Made by a program: the position numbers and the translations under genes. Of a stretch of 64,000 bases of DNA, positions 48,188-54,785 are shown piece after piece; the first letter of the stretch is position 1; each line of letters begins with the position of its first letter. The notes below the pieces were generated by a model. That model searched no databases. It saw only the letters and a program-made list of their open reading frames with translations, and was not told the DNA's origin. Location: positions 62,001 through 126,000 of the forward strand of contig JASLZX010000001.1 in assembly GCA_030754655.1 (NCBI GenBank), in the 5' to 3' direction. Origin of the DNA: UBA8886 sp002731655. GTDB taxonomy: Archaea > Thermoplasmatota > Poseidoniia > MGIII > CG-Epi1.

Positions 48188-48545
48188 CCTGCGCTTCCCG
48201 CCCGCGGACGAGACGCATTACGTCTACGACAAGGAGGCGGTCGGCGAAGGCTCGCGCTACGGCGAATCGACGGTCGGCAATGTGGAGGAACGCACTTGCC
48301 GCAGCTGTGGCAAGTCGTTCAACTGGGCCTTCAAAGTTGGCAACGCGATGACCGATTCGACGCCGGCCGGTGTCGCGCACGCGGTCGACAACGGCGCCAG
48401 TCGGGGCTACTGCACGATTGAATGCTTCATGGCGGGCGATTCCGACCTCGAACAGGCGACGCTCGACCGCGACTCCGCCGGGCTCTGGACGCTGGCGAAG
48501 CGCAACTGGTTCGGGCTGAAAGTGCTGCGCGGACTGGGCCGCTAG
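48168..48545 (+). CDS. Small putative zinc-binding protein, unknown function
   Basis: A 125-residue soluble protein with a CRSC pair (about residues 44-47) and a YCTIEC pair (about 81-86), probably one zinc site, with a conserved-looking FNWAFKVGNAMT segment between them. I do not recognise the family. ATG 48168 (or the adjacent ATG 48171) lies within the end of the CARDB gene, so the two are coupled. Its 3' end overlaps convergent radA by 4 nt. Confidence 0.6.
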   Translation: MMTTSSDLRFPPADETHYVYDKEAVGEGSRYGESTVGNVEERTCRSCGKSFNWAFKVGNAMTDSTPAGVAHAVDNGASRGYCTIECFMAGDSDLEQATLDRDSAGLWTLAKRNWFGLKVLRGLGR

Positions 48546-49492
48546 TCGCGAATTCCGTCTTCCAGAATCTGCACCACCGCTTCCCCGTCGGGGAGATGTG
48601 GTGAGTCAACGAGTCGGAAGATGCGTTTGCCTGCCTTGCCGCGCCGGATATAGATCCTGAATTTTGAGGTGTGGCCGACGATGTGGCCGCCAATTGGCCT
48701 GGTCGGGTCGCCGAAAGCGAAACCGTCCGGCTTGGAGAGCACTTGATTAGTGACTGCCACTGCAGCGTTATGCTCGTCTGCGAATTTAGTCAGGGCCTCC
48801 ATATGACTGCCGATTTTGCCCTGCCGTTCGGCTAGCATGCCGCGGCCGATATACTCCGACCGGAACGCGCCGGTCAGTGAGTCGACCGCCAGTAACCGGA
48901 TTGGCCGCTCCTCGGCCAGTTGCTTGACTTTATCGACCATCAGCATCTGCTGGTGCGAGTTGTAGGCGCGGCCGACGTGGATGCGAGCCAGCACCTCATC
49001 GGGGTCCAGATCCAGGGCTTTGGCCATCGAGACGATGCGCTCGGGGCGGAAGGTATTCTCGGTATCGATAATCGCAGCTTCCCCATTCAGGCCCCCCTGC
49101 TCCTCCGGCAGCTGCACGGTCACTGCCAGCTGGTGGATAATCTGCGTTTTACCCGAACCGTATTGTCCATAGAATTCGGTGATTAACTGCGTCTCGACGC
49201 CGCCGCCGAGCAGTGCGTCCAGCTCGCTGGAGCAGCTGGTCAGCTTGCCTACAGTCTGCCGTTTCTCGAGCAGTTCAGCCCCCGTCAGGATTCCACCAAT
49301 ATCGACCATACCGATTGCGGCATGGATGATCTCAGCGCACTTAGAATTACCAACACCAGCAGCCTCGCCCAGGCGCGAGGGCGATTGAGTCGCAATCGAT
49401 TCGAGGGTACGGTATCCTGCACCTCGTAGTTTATCGCCGATGGTGGGACCGACCCCGGGGAGGTCCTCGATTGATTCTTCTTTCTTGCCCAT
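48542..49492 (-). CDS. radA: DNA repair and recombination protein RadA
   Basis: A 316-residue archaeal recombinase. It has an N-terminal HhH domain (EDLPGVGPTIGDKLRGAGYR), the polymerisation/linker region, Walker A GQYGSGKTQ (109-117), IIDTENTFRPERI and Walker B IRLLAVDSLTGAFRSEYIGR. The L2/ATP-cap region includes HIVGHTSKFRIYIRRGKAGK. It forms ATP-dependent filaments on ssDNA for strand exchange. It is the last gene of an operon with RPA genes, and its ATG overlaps the stop of a 40-residue ORF. Confidence 0.96.
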   Translation of the reverse strand: MGKKEESIEDLPGVGPTIGDKLRGAGYRTLESIATQSPSRLGEAAGVGNSKCAEIIHAAIGMVDIGGILTGAELLEKRQTVGKLTSCSSELDALLGGGVETQLITEFYGQYGSGKTQIIHQLAVTVQLPEEQGGLNGEAAIIDTENTFRPERIVSMAKALDLDPDEVLARIHVGRAYNSHQQMLMVDKVKQLAEERPIRLLAVDSLTGAFRSEYIGRGMLAERQGKIGSHMEALTKFADEHNAAVAVTNQVLSKPDGFAFGDPTRPIGGHIVGHTSKFRIYIRRGKAGKRIFRLVDSPHLPDGEAVVQILEDGIRD

Positions 49493-49617
49493 CAGCGCCT
49501 CCGGGGGATGGTTACCTGTGGTAGTTCGACTTCCCGCAGCCAGTCAAACTCGTGCGGGTCTTCCCAGCGCGGGGCGATAGCCTCGAGGAACTCGCGTACA
49601 GACTTGCTCGGCATCAT
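49492..49617 (-). CDS. Unannotated 40-41-residue ORF coupled between RPA-associated gene and radA
   Basis: A minus-strand frame from ATG 49617 or 49614 to TGA 49492-49494. The product begins MPSKSVREFLEAIAPRW, continues EDPHEFDWLREVELPQ and ends VTIPRRR. Both junctions are stop/start overlaps: ATGATG covers the upstream TGA, and its own TGA overlaps the radA ATG. This fully fills an otherwise 120-nt gap in a tightly packed operon. It is acidic and helical, with a Trp-rich middle and a basic end. It resembles nothing I know. It could be a RadA or RPA partner peptide. Confidence 0.6.
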   Translation of the reverse strand: MMPSKSVREFLEAIAPRWEDPHEFDWLREVELPQVTIPRRR

Positions 49618-50561
49618 GCCACCCGGAATTTGTTGAACGCTGGCTGGTAGGTCAACCCCTGGTCGTTGAGCGAGTCGATGACCTCGTCGAGGCGCGAGCC
49701 GTCGATGCCGGCCGCCGCTGCGGAATCGCGCAGCGTCTCGTAGATTACGCCTTCTCCATCGCCTTCCTTGTCGAGCGAGCCTATGAGTTCGAGCACGGCC
49801 GCCTCGGCGTCCGCGTCGCCTTCCGGCTCCCCGTCAGGCGCTGCGGCAGGCGTTTCATTGCCTACAGGGGTGTCCTGCTCCGCTATGGGCGCAGGCGCTT
49901 CCGGTGCCACCGGAGCCGCTTCCACGTTGCTAGCGGTCTCGAACTCGCCGGTGAACTGCGCCGTGCTCGGCGCAGTCGTGTCGCCGCTGAGATTCCGCAG
50001 GCAGTCGTAGAGCAGTCCGGCGTAGGATTCGGTCGATACCGTCTCGTATTTTTCCTGCGCCAGGCCGAGCCCTTCCTTTTCGCGGTTGCTCAGCTCGGCA
50101 TCGTCGCCCTTCAGGCGGCGCATCAGTGATTCGCACGCCTTGATGGCCCAGACCGAGACTTCCTGCTCGCTGACCGCGCGCACGTTCTCGGGCTGGACGC
50201 TGACGTAGACCGAGTCGCTGTCGTCAGGCGAATAGGCACGCACCCTCCCGACGGAGATTACGTGCGTGGGCGTCTCGATTTTGGAGAGCGCCGCAGCGCC
50301 TTCGGGATTGTACTGCCCGGCGCGCAGGTAGTAGGTGTCGCCGTGTGGGTCAACCATGCGCGCCATGTAGAACGGATCCGTCTCGCTGCCGCGGTTCTCG
50401 ACATCGGTCAGAATGCCGCCGATGAGCACGCGCGAGAGCTTGGAGCCCATCTCCGAAATCAGGTAGGTGGGCGAATACTCGCGGTCCTCGACATGCGTCT
50501 CGTGAGCGCGCGAAAGCTCCTGCGCCAGTACCGGAAGGGCCGGTTCCCTGCGACGCGCCAT
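49614..50561 (-). CDS. RPA-associated protein (archaeal COG3390 type)
   Basis: A 315-residue protein. Residues 1-185 carry an OB-fold-like domain (REYSPTYLISEMGSKLSRVL, GGILTDVENRGS) and a helical segment typical of archaeal RPA-associated proteins (COG3390). An acidic Pro/Ala/Glu linker (about 200-245) precedes a C-terminal winged-helix-like region with ELIGSLDKEGDGEGVIYETL and LTYQPAFNKFRVA, like the RPA32 winged helix. It probably forms a complex with RPA1 on ssDNA. It directly follows rpa1 (1-nt gap) and overlaps the 40-residue ORF. Confidence 0.88.
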   Translation of the reverse strand: MARRREPALPVLAQELSRAHETHVEDREYSPTYLISEMGSKLSRVLIGGILTDVENRGSETDPFYMARMVDPHGDTYYLRAGQYNPEGAAALSKIETPTHVISVGRVRAYSPDDSDSVYVSVQPENVRAVSEQEVSVWAIKACESLMRRLKGDDAELSNREKEGLGLAQEKYETVSTESYAGLLYDCLRNLSGDTTAPSTAQFTGEFETASNVEAAPVAPEAPAPIAEQDTPVGNETPAAAPDGEPEGDADAEAAVLELIGSLDKEGDGEGVIYETLRDSAAAAGIDGSRLDEVIDSLNDQGLTYQPAFNKFRVA

Positions 50562-51896
50562 TCAGGCCTCCAGCGCCGCCAGGAATTGCTTGGCGACAGA
50601 GGGCACGTCAAGGTTGTGTGCTGGCCGGCACTTGTGCGCGAAGAACATCAGGCCGTAGTCGTCGGAGCGTGTGTACCCCTCCACCGTCAGTGGCTTGAGC
50701 AGAAGTGCCTGCTCCAGTTCTTCGGTCAGCGCCTCAGCGGAGTAGTTCTCGCGCACCAGCTCGAGGCACGAATCGAGGTCGCGCCCCAGCACCTTCTCGG
50801 TCAGCTCGCGGTTCAGGAATAACTGTAGTGAACCGGTGCCGTCGTCGAAGAGCAGCTTGGTCCGCAGGTCGGGCGGTCCCTCCTGCTCGCCGTGCACCAT
50901 GCACTGCCGGCTGCGGAGCACGCGGTTGCACTCGGGGCAGCGGAAAATCAGCCCGCTGCCCTCGCGCACTGCCAACACGTGCCCCTCCAGGAGCGCGTCG
51001 CTAGCGCCGCCGCGCTCGTCGAGCAGGTCGATAGTGTAGCTGGTCCCCACCGCCAGTTCTTCCAGCGACGGGAGTTCGGCGTCGACCGCGCCCACTACGG
51101 TGTTTTCGTTGATTTGCAGCTCGGGGATGCCCTGCCACTCGCGCACGTAGGCGTTGCCGATTTCGTAGATGGTATCGGCCTGTAGTTTGTGGTCGTGCCA
51201 GGCGGTGAAGCGGCAGCTACCGCTGGCGTCTGCCAGCGTTCCGCTCCAGAGCGCTTTCGGCTCGCCGCGCACGGTCACCTCGCGCTCCTGCACATCCAGG
51301 ATGCGCACGGTCAGTGTGACCGAGCCCATACCGTTCCGTAGTCCCGCAACGTCGCTCGCGGAGCCGGCGGTCGGACTGCCGGCCGCCGGCACATCCAGCG
51401 CCGCCAGAGCCTCGTCCTCGACCTCCCGCACCCGGCAGCGATCGCCCAGATTCAGGTCGACGCGGTCTTTCCACCCCTTGGAATAGGCGTTGGTGACCTC
51501 GAGGATCGTCCCCGGCTCGGCCGTGAACTCGTCACGCCAGACGGTGAAGCGCAGGGTAGCGCTGCCGTCGGCGATTTCCCCCTCGAAAATGGTCTTCTGC
51601 GAGCCATCCTTCAGATTGATTTCCTTCGAGAACACAGACACGATCTTCGCGCGGAAGCTGACCGATGCCTCGTCCGCTTTGATGTTAGCCAGCGGCATGA
51701 ATGCGCTGGCCTGCAACGTGCGGGGGTCGCCATAGTGCTTCCGGACAATCGCCTCCTTGGCGGTTGCCAGATCGATGCCGTAGTTCTCCACGTATTGCCT
51801 CAGTTCTTCGACAATCGTGGCTTCGTCCAGTTTGTTTTCCAGGGCCTCTGCAATGTCCTTGACATGCGGGCCAAAGTCGGTTTCGTTTGCTTGCAT
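50562..51896 (-). CDS. rpa1: Replication factor A (ssDNA-binding protein), multi-OB with zinc finger
   Basis: A 444-residue RPA from ATG 51896 (MQANETDFGPHVKDIA). An N-terminal helical part is followed by OB-fold 1 (SFRAKIVSVFSKEINLKDGS), OB-fold 2 (SVTLTVRILDVQEREVTVRG) and a C-terminal domain with a zinc finger (CPECNRVLRSRQCMVHGE). This is the euryarchaeal RPA41-like layout. It coats ssDNA in replication and repair and heads the operon leading to radA. It has a SD (GGAGAT) and an upstream TATAA at about 51961-51967, so it uses a leader of about 40 nt. Confidence 0.93.
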   Translation of the reverse strand: MQANETDFGPHVKDIAEALENKLDEATIVEELRQYVENYGIDLATAKEAIVRKHYGDPRTLQASAFMPLANIKADEASVSFRAKIVSVFSKEINLKDGSQKTIFEGEIADGSATLRFTVWRDEFTAEPGTILEVTNAYSKGWKDRVDLNLGDRCRVREVEDEALAALDVPAAGSPTAGSASDVAGLRNGMGSVTLTVRILDVQEREVTVRGEPKALWSGTLADASGSCRFTAWHDHKLQADTIYEIGNAYVREWQGIPELQINENTVVGAVDAELPSLEELAVGTSYTIDLLDERGGASDALLEGHVLAVREGSGLIFRCPECNRVLRSRQCMVHGEQEGPPDLRTKLLFDDGTGSLQLFLNRELTEKVLGRDLDSCLELVRENYSAEALTEELEQALLLKPLTVEGYTRSDDYGLMFFAHKCRPAHNLDVPSVAKQFLAALEA

Positions 51897-52069
51897 GGAG
51901 TATCTCCTTTGTTTATGCCCCAGGACTCCACCCCGGGACAACCCACATACCCCACTAGGGGTTATAAACTTAATGGTGATTATGTGATTTACCCTTTTTG
52001 GACATTATACTATTATGGGTGAATGGGCGCATCTCAACTGTTATATGGAGGCCAGTCTCGGCGCAGCCG
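51897..52069. promoter_or_regulatory. Divergent promoter region, rpa1 operon and OB/zinc-knuckle gene
   Basis: On the minus strand TTTATAA (about 51961-51967) is the likely rpa1 TATA box and GGAGAT (51902-51907) its SD. On the plus strand GTTATATGG (52040-52048) lies about 26 nt before ATG 52070 and fits a leaderless start. An additional AT-rich ATTATACTATTATG run (52003-52016) sits between them. Confidence 0.5.
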
Positions 52070-52594
52070 ATGAGGGTAGACGAATTGACCCCGCGCAGCA
52101 GCCGCGTCAGCATGGCGGTCAAGGTGCTGTCGATGGACGAGCCCCGCGATATTGAGAGCGGCGGGCGCGTTTGCGAGGGACTGGTAGGCGACGAAACCGG
52201 CACGGTTGTGATGAGTTTCTGGGACGAGGAACGTGATCAGGTGGCGGTCGATGCGACCATCTGGCTCAAGGATGCGCGCGCCACGTTGGTACGCGGTTCG
52301 TTGCGGCTCAGCCTCGGCAAGTTCGGGTCGCTGGACGAGCTCGGCCGTGAAGTGGGAAGCGTCCGCGACGACCTCAACCTCTCCGATCTTGCGTATGCAA
52401 TGCCGCGGCCGGACCGCGGACGTGGTGGTGGCCGGGGCGGCGGCGGCGGTGGCAAGTGTTTCAACTGCGGCAAGCCGGGCCACATCTCGCGTGAATGCCC
52501 GGAAGGTGGCGGCGGTAAGCCAGGCGGCGGTAAGTGTTTCAACTGCGGCAAGCCGGGCCACATCTCGCGAGAATGCCCCGACCGGGGGAACTGA
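52070..52594 (+). CDS. Single OB-fold protein with two C-terminal CCHC zinc knuckles
   Basis: A 174-residue protein. Residues ~8-95 form an RPA-like OB-fold (VSMAVKVLSMDEPRDIESGG, GDETGTVVMSFWDEERDQVA). A Gly/Arg-rich linker with RGRGGGRGGGGGG follows (about 114-128). Two nearly identical zinc knuckles of type C-x2-C-x4-H-x4-C come last (Cys130/133, His138, Cys143 and Cys156/159, His164, Cys169). CCHC knuckles bind single-stranded RNA or DNA and are typical of retroviral nucleocapsid and eukaryotic CNBP/Gis2; they are rare in archaea. It is divergent from rpa1, suggesting a role with ssDNA or RNA. Confidence 0.88.
   Translation: MRVDELTPRSSRVSMAVKVLSMDEPRDIESGGRVCEGLVGDETGTVVMSFWDEERDQVAVDATIWLKDARATLVRGSLRLSLGKFGSLDELGREVGSVRDDLNLSDLAYAMPRPDRGRGGGRGGGGGGKCFNCGKPGHISRECPEGGGGKPGGGKCFNCGKPGHISRECPDRGN
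52451..52578 (+). repeat. Tandem 50-nt repeat encoding the two zinc knuckles
   Basis: Copies at 52451-52500 and 52529-52578 differ at only two positions by eye and are separated by 28 nt encoding Gly-rich linker. High identity at silent sites implies recent duplication or gene conversion. Confidence 0.8.
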
Positions 52595-52694
52595 GCTGGC
52601 GCGACGCGGGCGGCACCGCAGGCGCGGCCCCAAGAAGGCGCAGCCTCCGCGACGCAAGGAGAAGAAACCGCAGAAGCGGCAGATCCGGCAGCGC

Positions 52695-52934
52695 ATGCTC
52701 AATCCCGCGCGCCGGACTGAGACGATTTACTTTTTGGACGAGGCGCTGCAGGAATCGGACTTGGGCGAGAAAGAGACCGAGCCGTTCATTGCCACGCTGG
52801 TAGCGCTGGCGACGCGCGAAACGCTGGGCGCCGCGGCCGACCTACTGGAAGAGAAAAGCGGGGAAGGCATCATCACCCCCGACATGAGCGAGCGGCTGCT
52901 CAGGATTATGAGCCGCTTTTCCGTAATGCGGTGA
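52695..52934 (+). CDS. Small conserved-looking hypothetical protein, start uncertain
   Basis: From ATG 52695 the product is 79 residues: NPARRTETIYFLDEALQESD, then GEKETEPFIATLVALATRET and a C-terminal PDMSERLLRIMSRFSVMR. It is helical and I cannot name a family. The frame stays open upstream, and codons 52596-52694 encode a highly basic segment (RRGRHRRRGPKKAQPPRRKE) right after the zinc-knuckle stop, with only CTG or ATC-type candidates for a start. A basic N-terminal tail of about 33 residues is therefore possible. It lies between the zinc-knuckle gene and aIF5B. Confidence 0.6.
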   Translation: MLNPARRTETIYFLDEALQESDLGEKETEPFIATLVALATRETLGAAADLLEEKSGEGIITPDMSERLLRIMSRFSVMR

Positions 52935-52967
52935 GCTTTTTTAGCGTCCGCCGTGCGGCCGGTCCTG

Positions 52968-54785
52968 ATGGCCAGCGACGACGAGGCTGCAGCCGCCGAC
53001 ATTCTTGATGAGGAGCAGCCGCCGACAGGACCGCTGCGCCAACCCATCGTGGCTGTGCTGGGGCACGTCGACCATGGTAAGACGTCGCTGCTCGACTGGG
53101 TGCGCGGCACCGCGGTCGTAAGCCGCGAGGCGGGCGCGATTACGCAGCACATCGGCGCGACCGAGGTGCCGTTCGAGACCATCAGCGACATCTGCGGCGC
53201 ACTGTTGCCGGAGGAGAACATCCGGCTTCCCGGGCTACTCTTCATCGACACCCCCGGCCACCATTCCTTCAGTACCCTGCGTGCGCGGGGGGGGCAGCTG
53301 GCAGACCTGGCGGTGCTGGTCGTGGATATCATGGAGGGCTTCAAGCCGCAGACCATAGAGTCGTTGCAGGTGTTGCGGCGGGCGCAGACGCCCTTTATCT
53401 TGGTGCTGAACAAGATTGATAGGCTCCCCGGCTGGCGCACTCGCAAAGGCACTTTCGCCGCCAATCGGCAGGGGCAGTCGCAGCTGGCGCAGGATGCGCT
53501 GCAGGAGCGCATCTGGGAAATCGTGCGCACCTTAGGTGGACACAACTTCGATTCGGCGCTCTACTCCGAGGTCGAGGATTTCCAGAAGACGATTGCGTTA
53601 GTGCCTACATCAGTCCGTGACAGCGGCGAAGGCGTCCCCGAGCTGTTCATGCTGCTGATGGGGCTGGCGCAACGCTATCTCGAAGGGCGGCTGGTGCTGA
53701 AGGAGGGCGTAGCTGAGGGGACTGTGCTCGAGGTAAAGGAGGAGCGCGGGCTCGGCAAGACGCTGGGGATTATAATCTATAACGGCGTCCTGCGCGCGAG
53801 CGACACGCTGATCATCGGCGCGACCCCCGAGCCGTTGGTAACGCGCGTGCGCAGCCTGCTGCAGCCGCGGCCGCTGGACGAAATTCGCGACCCGCGCCAG
53901 CAGTTTAACGTGGTCACAGAGGTTGCTGCCGCCGCCGGCCTGAAGGTGGTCGCGCCCGACCTTGAGGGCGTCATTGCCGGCGCGCCTTTCTACGGAGTCC
54001 CACAAGGCGACGATATCGCGCCGGTGTTGGAACGGCTTTCGGGGGAGATGGAGAGCAACGTCGCGCTCGAGGACCGCGGGCTAGTGGTGCGCGCCGACGC
54101 CATCGGCTCGCTTGAGGCGCTTGCCTACGAATTGCAGGAAGCGGGCGCGCCAATCATGCGCGCCGCTGTCGGCGACGTCTCGCGCCGCGACGTGCGGCTG
54201 GCTGAGACCGCGCCGGCCGAGCAGCGCGCGGTGCTGGCGTTCGGCGTCAACGTGCTGCCCGACGCGCGCGAAGCACTGGTCGAGAGCGAAGCGAAGCTCT
54301 TCGAGGCGGACGTGGTTTACCAGCTGGTCGAGGAGTACGGTGAGTGGCTGGCGGAGTTAAAGCGCGAACAGGCCAGAACGTTGCGCGAGGAATTCCCGCA
54401 CCCCGGCAAAATCGAGTTCCTGGAAGGGCACACCTTCCGCACGCGTGACCCCGCCGTCTTCGGCGTGCGCGTGCTGGCGGGGCGTATCATGGTCGGCCAG
54501 AAAGTGCTGCGCGCCGACAACCACGTCATCGGCCGTATCCGCTCGATGCGCTCCGGGGAGCAAGGCCTGAAGGAGGCGACGCAGGGCGACGAAGTCGCGA
54601 TTGCCGTGACCGAGGCGACGGTCGGTCGGCAGGTAAACGAGGGCGATATTCTTTATATAGAGATGGACGAGCGTGACGTGGTGCGTTTGCGCGACGAAAA
54701 CGTCAAGCTGACGCCTGACGAGGAAGACGTCATCACTGAGTTGCAACGCATCAAGAAGGCGGATTCCCCGTTCTGGGGCCGTTGA
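52968..54785 (+). CDS. infB: Translation initiation factor aIF5B (IF-2 homolog)
   Basis: A 605-residue translational GTPase with G1 GHVDHGKTS (32-40), DTPGHHSFSTLRARGG (G3), NKIDRLPGW (G4), then beta-barrel domains II and IV and the archaeal C-terminal part ending ELQRIKKADSPFWGR. It joins subunits and positions initiator tRNA. ATG 52968 is at leaderless distance from CTTTTTTAG (52934-52942); a GTG five codons upstream is possible. Its last 35 nt overlap the convergent helicase gene. Confidence 0.95.
   Translation: MASDDEAAAADILDEEQPPTGPLRQPIVAVLGHVDHGKTSLLDWVRGTAVVSREAGAITQHIGATEVPFETISDICGALLPEENIRLPGLLFIDTPGHHSFSTLRARGGQLADLAVLVVDIMEGFKPQTIESLQVLRRAQTPFILVLNKIDRLPGWRTRKGTFAANRQGQSQLAQDALQERIWEIVRTLGGHNFDSALYSEVEDFQKTIALVPTSVRDSGEGVPELFMLLMGLAQRYLEGRLVLKEGVAEGTVLEVKEERGLGKTLGIIIYNGVLRASDTLIIGATPEPLVTRVRSLLQPRPLDEIRDPRQQFNVVTEVAAAAGLKVVAPDLEGVIAGAPFYGVPQGDDIAPVLERLSGEMESNVALEDRGLVVRADAIGSLEALAYELQEAGAPIMRAAVGDVSRRDVRLAETAPAEQRAVLAFGVNVLPDAREALVESEAKLFEADVVYQLVEEYGEWLAELKREQARTLREEFPHPGKIEFLEGHTFRTRDPAVFGVRVLAGRIMVGQKVLRADNHVIGRIRSMRSGEQGLKEATQGDEVAIAVTEATVGRQVNEGDILYIEMDERDVVRLRDENVKLTPDEEDVITELQRIKKADSPFWGR

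Noticed and set aside
52451..52578. Short direct repeats considered as CRISPR-like
   Set aside because: Only two copies, in frame inside a gene and encoding zinc knuckles; no cas genes in the window.
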